Shown piece by piece: positions 60,594 through 64,000 of a stretch of DNA of 64,000 bases (position 1 is its first letter; each line of letters starts with the position of its first letter). A model generated the notes under the pieces. It worked only from the letters and a program-made list of their open reading frames with translations. It did not search any database and was not told the DNA's origin. The stretch comes from Coniferiporia sulphurascens (taxonomy: Eukaryota > Basidiomycota > Agaricomycetes > Hymenochaetales > Hymenochaetaceae): positions 124,001-188,000 of the forward strand of contig NBBA01000003.1 in the NCBI GenBank assembly GCA_002794785.1, read 5' to 3'. A program made the position numbers and the translations under genes.

Positions 60594-60735
60594 AGTCCTT
60601 TTGACCCGGGCTGAGGTGAGCGTCTTCTATTCTTCGTATAAGCGCCCGTATATTGACGCCCATATATTAGATCTTTGTACAGGTAGCTAACTACATTATA
60701 GAGTCCTTTTGACCCGGGTTGAGATCTTTGTACAG
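60594..60735 (+). repeat. interrupted / uninterrupted duplicate, locus 1
   Basis: Order: block X (60594-60615), a 55-nt segment beginning gtgagc and ending tag (60616-60670), block Y (60671-60682), a 19-nt spacer beginning gtag and ending tag (60683-60701), then X (60702-60723) directly joined to Y (60724-60735). X plus Y is repeated with one mismatch in 34 nt. The 55-nt insert has intron-like ends and a TTGAC branch-like site. Confidence 0.75.
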
Positions 60736-61332
60736 CGTTGCTGGGGATAGAAAAGGATTGTCTTTACTACTACCTCCGTGGTTCCAACTTGAAGTTCAAG
60801 TTGTGCAAGGCATTGTTGCGCTTCTTCAATTGTTGCGCGCTGCGCTTGAACGCGATGAGTTTACGTAATTAGCGAGTAACTGGGACTAAAATAAAAGGTT
60901 GGATCTACGTCCACCTCGACCAACACCATCACTGAACGACTCGTACTCAAATTTTGCAAAGGCTCACTGAATCAAAGACATGCCTCCATTACAATATTGG
61001 AAATGAATGTACTTTGGCCGGATGTCTGCGGCATTCTTTTTTGTACTGTCGCGTGACCTGAAATAGAAGCGTGTTCATCACGTGTTTTAGTCGCGTCCTC
61101 CCCCATCGGACTCGGGACTCAGAGCATGCATGATACTAAAGCGATGGACTGATATACTGTATGCTTAATATGCGTCACGCATCATCTGATAAGGGAACGA
61201 GGGCCTTCAATTACGGAGCTTCACTGTCATTGGTGAAATCCAAATACGTAGAGTTAGTACAGCCAGTGATTCGGAAGTATCACTATCGAGCCGGAAATGA
61301 TGAAATATGCTCAGTCCAGAAGGAAAAATATA

Positions 61333-61850
61333 GGACTGAGGTGCAAGGAAAATTTCTTCGGACTATATGCATCGTCCGAAGAAGGAACTACATTACTAAT
61401 GATTACCAATCGCATTCAAGCTGGAAAATATTAGTAAACGCTAACAGGAAATTCGGGACAGTCGCAATATTAATCAAAGCGCACGGACGTTCGGGAGTGT
61501 GACATGGCGGGGAGCGAACCCTTATCCACTACTTCGAACTTATAGTACGCTCCAAATACTAAGTAACTCGAACTCGTAGTACTTCTGTGACTGTTGACCA
61601 CGACTCTGATCCACTGGCAGTACATCCAGTTCTCTCAGGTCATGGGGTCTTCGACTCGGAGCTCTCAAAGAAACCTGGAACAGTGTTTGGCGCATGAATA
61701 CAGCATATAAGCATCTGGACTCAGACCGAAGTTGAGATGTGATTAGTGTTGGAGTTATATGACATAACAGCCGAATGCGGAGTTTAGTAAGCGCATCCCT
61801 GTTTGGGATCGCGCATATAGTCCGATGTAAAATTTCATGCACCTCAGTCC
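61333..61850. mobile_element. MITE-like element with 38-bp imperfect terminal inverted repeats
   Basis: The left end GGACTGAGGTGCA...TCGGACTATATGC (61333-61370) is the reverse complement, with internal differences, of 61813-61850 (GCATATAGTCCGA...TGCACCTCAGTCC). A perfect 10-bp hairpin (TTCTTCGGAC / GTCCGAAGAA, 61354-61383) overlaps the left end. No transposase is seen, so it would be non-autonomous. A third related end lies at 60560-60598. I could not confirm a target-site duplication. Confidence 0.55.
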
Positions 61851-61998
61851 CATTCTTTTATTTGTGGACTGAGGTGAGCATCTTATGGTCTCTTTCATAT
61901 GTTTTATATCTGACTAGGAGTAGCATTATTTCTTACAGGTAGTTTTGAATATAAAGAGTCCCATTCTTTTATTTGTGGACTGAGCATTATTTCTTACA
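61846..61998 (+). repeat. interrupted / uninterrupted duplicate, locus 2
   Basis: Same layout as locus 1 with different sequence: X (61846-61873), a 50-nt gtgagc...tag segment with a CTGAC branch-like site (61874-61923), Y (61924-61938), an 18-nt gtag...aaag spacer (61939-61956), then X joined to Y (61957-61998). The joined copy matches X plus the first 14 nt of Y exactly over 42 nt. Confidence 0.75.
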
Positions 61999-62552
61999 AT
62001 TAGGGGTGGTGATAGCTGTGAACTTCCTAGTCCCACCGCGGCGTAAGTAATATCGATCTTCGCGCATAGATGCTAATACCCTTCGAAGACCAGCGAGAGA
62101 TATAGGAGGTTATTAATTTGAAGGTAGGTGACACCGTTTCTCAATTGACACGCTTCCACCCCTATTCAGGGACGGAATGTAGTGCGAAGGTGTTTTAGCG
62201 TGATGAAATCTTCCGACAAGACGGAAATATTTCAATCTCCAGCATGCAAGACAGCAGACCAAGTACGACCAGTGAGGAGCCTCTCAGCCGTTCAGCGCGA
62301 CTCGAACCAAGGAAGACGTCCAATAAAGGCATCCAATATATGGCAAGAGCTCACCGTCTTTGACTTTTACGCGTATTCACGCACCCGTCTGAGTCCGCCC
62401 CCTGACCACGATCTCGCCGTGTATTTAAAACATATGATACAATACATTGAACCTGACGACCTTCCCATAGCGTAATAAAAAAATCTCCATACAAACGACT
62501 GTCAGTGTACACCCAAAGAGCAAACGGGAAAAAAATGTACGGCCGGCGTCAA

Positions 62553-63995
62553 GTCAAAGAAGGACGTGTATTAAACCCGGATTGGATCTATCTACCTTTA
62601 CGTCTAGGTGGTGCTTTCTATACGAACAAAAACAACACATGCGTCAGCGAATCCATAGTGCACGAACTTGATTTGAGTTATATGCAAACTGCAGACGAAC
62701 TTTGTCATCTTGTCCATAATCGCGTTCTTCAGTACTGGAACGCCTCCGACGGAATGCTTGCCGCGACCGACGATAACCTGGAGTTCCTTCCCCCCTCGCT
62801 GCTGGAGAGCGTACAAGGCCTTCTCCGTCTGTCGGACAGCCTCTAGTACTTTGAGGTGGTGCACGTCGATCCTCTCTGCACTATGCTCCGTGTTATTCGC
62901 TTAATAAGAAAAGAGAAAATATACAAATGAGAAACAGCCTTAAAGCAAGAGAAAACTTTTCTCACCTAGATAGAACCGCCTCTCCGCCTTCCGATGCAAC
63001 TTCTTCGCGCTCTCCTCCATATCCTCAATCTCGAACCCCAGCGCGAATGCCCGCGCGTGGTCCCCCGCCGCCTGCGCCTGCCGCCGCTGCACCCGAAGCG
63101 CGGCACAGCTGGCCTCGACGTCCCGCGCCTCCTGACGCAGCTGCTGTGCGCGCAAGAAGACACTCGCTTTCGGCCCGCCTGAGAGGACGCTCTCCTCTAA
63201 CGTTTGGGAGAAGACGAACGAGGGCTCTGCGGGACGGGTCTGGTCGAGCGGGATGGAGGACGGGCCTTCGTGTCGGTCTTCGACGTCCGCGCGGGCGTGG
63301 CTGCGAGCGTTTGAAGGGGTTCGACGCCGGCTCGGGACGGGGGAGTAGGGCCGTTCTGAGCGTTCGTGTATTTCTTCTACGAACGCTGGGGTGACGACTA
63401 CTTCTTCCTCTTCCTGCACGTCTAGCTCGAGCGTGTTCGTGTCCCTGCGAGAACGCCTTGACTCCCTCGATCGGCCTCTGCTCCGAGTTGGGGAAGGGAT
63501 CGGGGCCGGTATCGGGCTTGGGTGATACGATCGGGGTGTGGTTTGCGATTCAACCGTAACTGATTCGTCGATTAGGACTTTGGCTTCGTCTTCGAACTCG
63601 GCGACTTGGAACTCGGAGGACCTCCTGCGATTGTCGGAGATGAAGATGGACTCTCTATGCTCTGAGGTAGCTCTACGCTCCTCTTCGAAGCCGGTTGAGC
63701 GGGCGAAGTCGCTCCTCCGTTCTCTGTTCTCTCCGGCGGCGGAGGGCTGGCGAGATCGCCTGTAAGCGCTTCGCGAACGAACGCTGTAAACCTCGGGTTC
63801 GTTCATCACGGAGTAATCGTTGAATTCCGAGAGGACGCTGCCCAACCGGGGAGGAATAAACGCAGCGGGATCGCCTTCCGACGTTTCCTCGCTATTAACA
63901 ACACTAGCACCGCGCTGCGGTCCTTCCGAGAGCATCCCGTCCTCCGGGGACTGTTCGCGCTCCTCGTCAATATGGGACGTTATTCGGACAGACAT
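62553..63995 (-). CDS. DUF1771-Smr domain protein
   Basis: Minus gene whose first visible ATG is at 63995, five bases from the window edge (MSVRITSHIDEEREQSPEDG). Coding upstream of it cannot be excluded. A long acidic, Ser/Arg-rich disordered region is followed by the DUF1771 helix pair (LRQEARDVEASCAALRVQRR, AFALGFEIEDMEESAKKLHR). An intron at about 62900-62965 leads to FYLANNTEHSAERIDVHHL, the start of the Smr domain, with LQVIVGRGKHSVGGVPVLKN. A second intron (gttcgt...tatag) gives KHHLDVKVDRSNPGLIHVLL and stop at 62553. Smr domains act as nucleases or nucleic-acid binders; eukaryotic DUF1771-Smr proteins such as yeast Cue2 cut mRNA on stalled ribosomes. Here the classic DLHG is DVHH. The role is inferred from the family. 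Confidence 0.85.
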
Positions 63996-64000
63996 GCCAG

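Larger units (their letters stand above)
59997..62552. other. 2.5 kb repeat-rich interval between DM9 copy B and the Smr gene
   Basis: The first 450 bp match the region upstream of DM9 copy A. From about 60500 it holds unexplained AT-rich DNA with a terminal-inverted-repeat element (61333-61850) and two intron-like duplication loci (60594-60735, 61846-61998). A plus ORF at 62182-62475 (97 codons, containing WQELTVFDFYAYSRTRLS) has no recognised family and may be chance. Confidence 0.5.
58170..63995. repeat. right unit of the DM9 + Smr tandem duplication
   Basis: Holds DM9 copy B and the intact Smr gene, separated by roughly 2.5 kb that includes a terminal-inverted-repeat element absent from the left unit. 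The unit may extend past the right edge of the window. Confidence 0.75.

Noticed and set aside
61161..61502. Plus ORF of 113 codons
   Set aside because: It overlaps the inverted-repeat element and its hairpin, has no motif, and sits in AT-rich repeat DNA. Chance is likelier.
61500..61580. ggcggggagcgaaccc string resembling a reverse-strand tRNA 3' end
   Set aside because: No cloverleaf can be formed. The loop sequence departs from the tRNA consensus.

Overview
This window reads as a chromosome segment of a basidiomycete fungus, most likely an agaricomycete. Genes lie on both strands and are cut by many short introns of about 50-70 nt with GT-AG ends. The protein set fits a filamentous basidiomycete: a cellobiose-dehydrogenase-type cytochrome, a CLC-3/Gef1-type chloride transporter, a Zn2Cys6 transcription factor, Top3, Ccr4, mevalonate diphosphate decarboxylase, an IZH/PAQR membrane protein, Prm1, a Prp20/RCC1 Ran exchange factor, GH92 mannosidases and CBM12-DM9 proteins. 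Most gene models were rebuilt by joining exons by eye across splice sites. Outer limits are better supported than every inner junction.

Layout. 0.9-2.1 kb: secreted cytochrome (-). 3.1-6.9 kb: CLC transporter (+). 6.9-9.6 kb: no convincing gene. 9.6-13.6 kb: Zn2Cys6 factor (+). 13.6-19.2 kb: sparse, with one speculative small gene and an MMTAG2-type protein (-). 19.2-23.5 kb: DNA topoisomerase III (-). 24.2-26.7 kb: Ccr4 (-). 27.0-28.4 kb: mevalonate diphosphate decarboxylase (-). 28.6-29.7 kb: pterin dehydratase-like protein (+). 30.5-32.2 kb: hypothetical membrane protein (+).

32.2-42.9 kb is a direct tandem duplication. Each unit carries a GH92 mannosidase gene and a peptidyl-tRNA hydrolase gene on the minus strand. 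Both GH92 copies look intact. The hydrolase is intact only in the right unit and is a deleted, stop-containing relic in the left unit. 43-45 kb: PAQR/IZH protein (+). 45.5-47.1 kb: paraoxonase-like protein (+). 48.1-51.5 kb: Prm1 (-). 52.3-53.9 kb: RCC1/Prp20 (+).

54.7-64 kb holds a second tandem duplication. Each unit carries a CBM12 / proline-rich / DM9 (DUF3421) gene plus a DUF1771-Smr gene. Again both copies of the first gene are kept and one copy of the second (57.1-57.6 kb) is a relic. Between the second DM9 gene and the intact Smr gene lies an AT-rich stretch with a terminal-inverted-repeat element. The same stretch has two loci in which an intron-like segment interrupts a short sequence, and an uninterrupted, spliced-looking copy of that sequence sits directly downstream. 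This is the least explained structure in the window. No rRNA, tRNA or CRISPR array was found.
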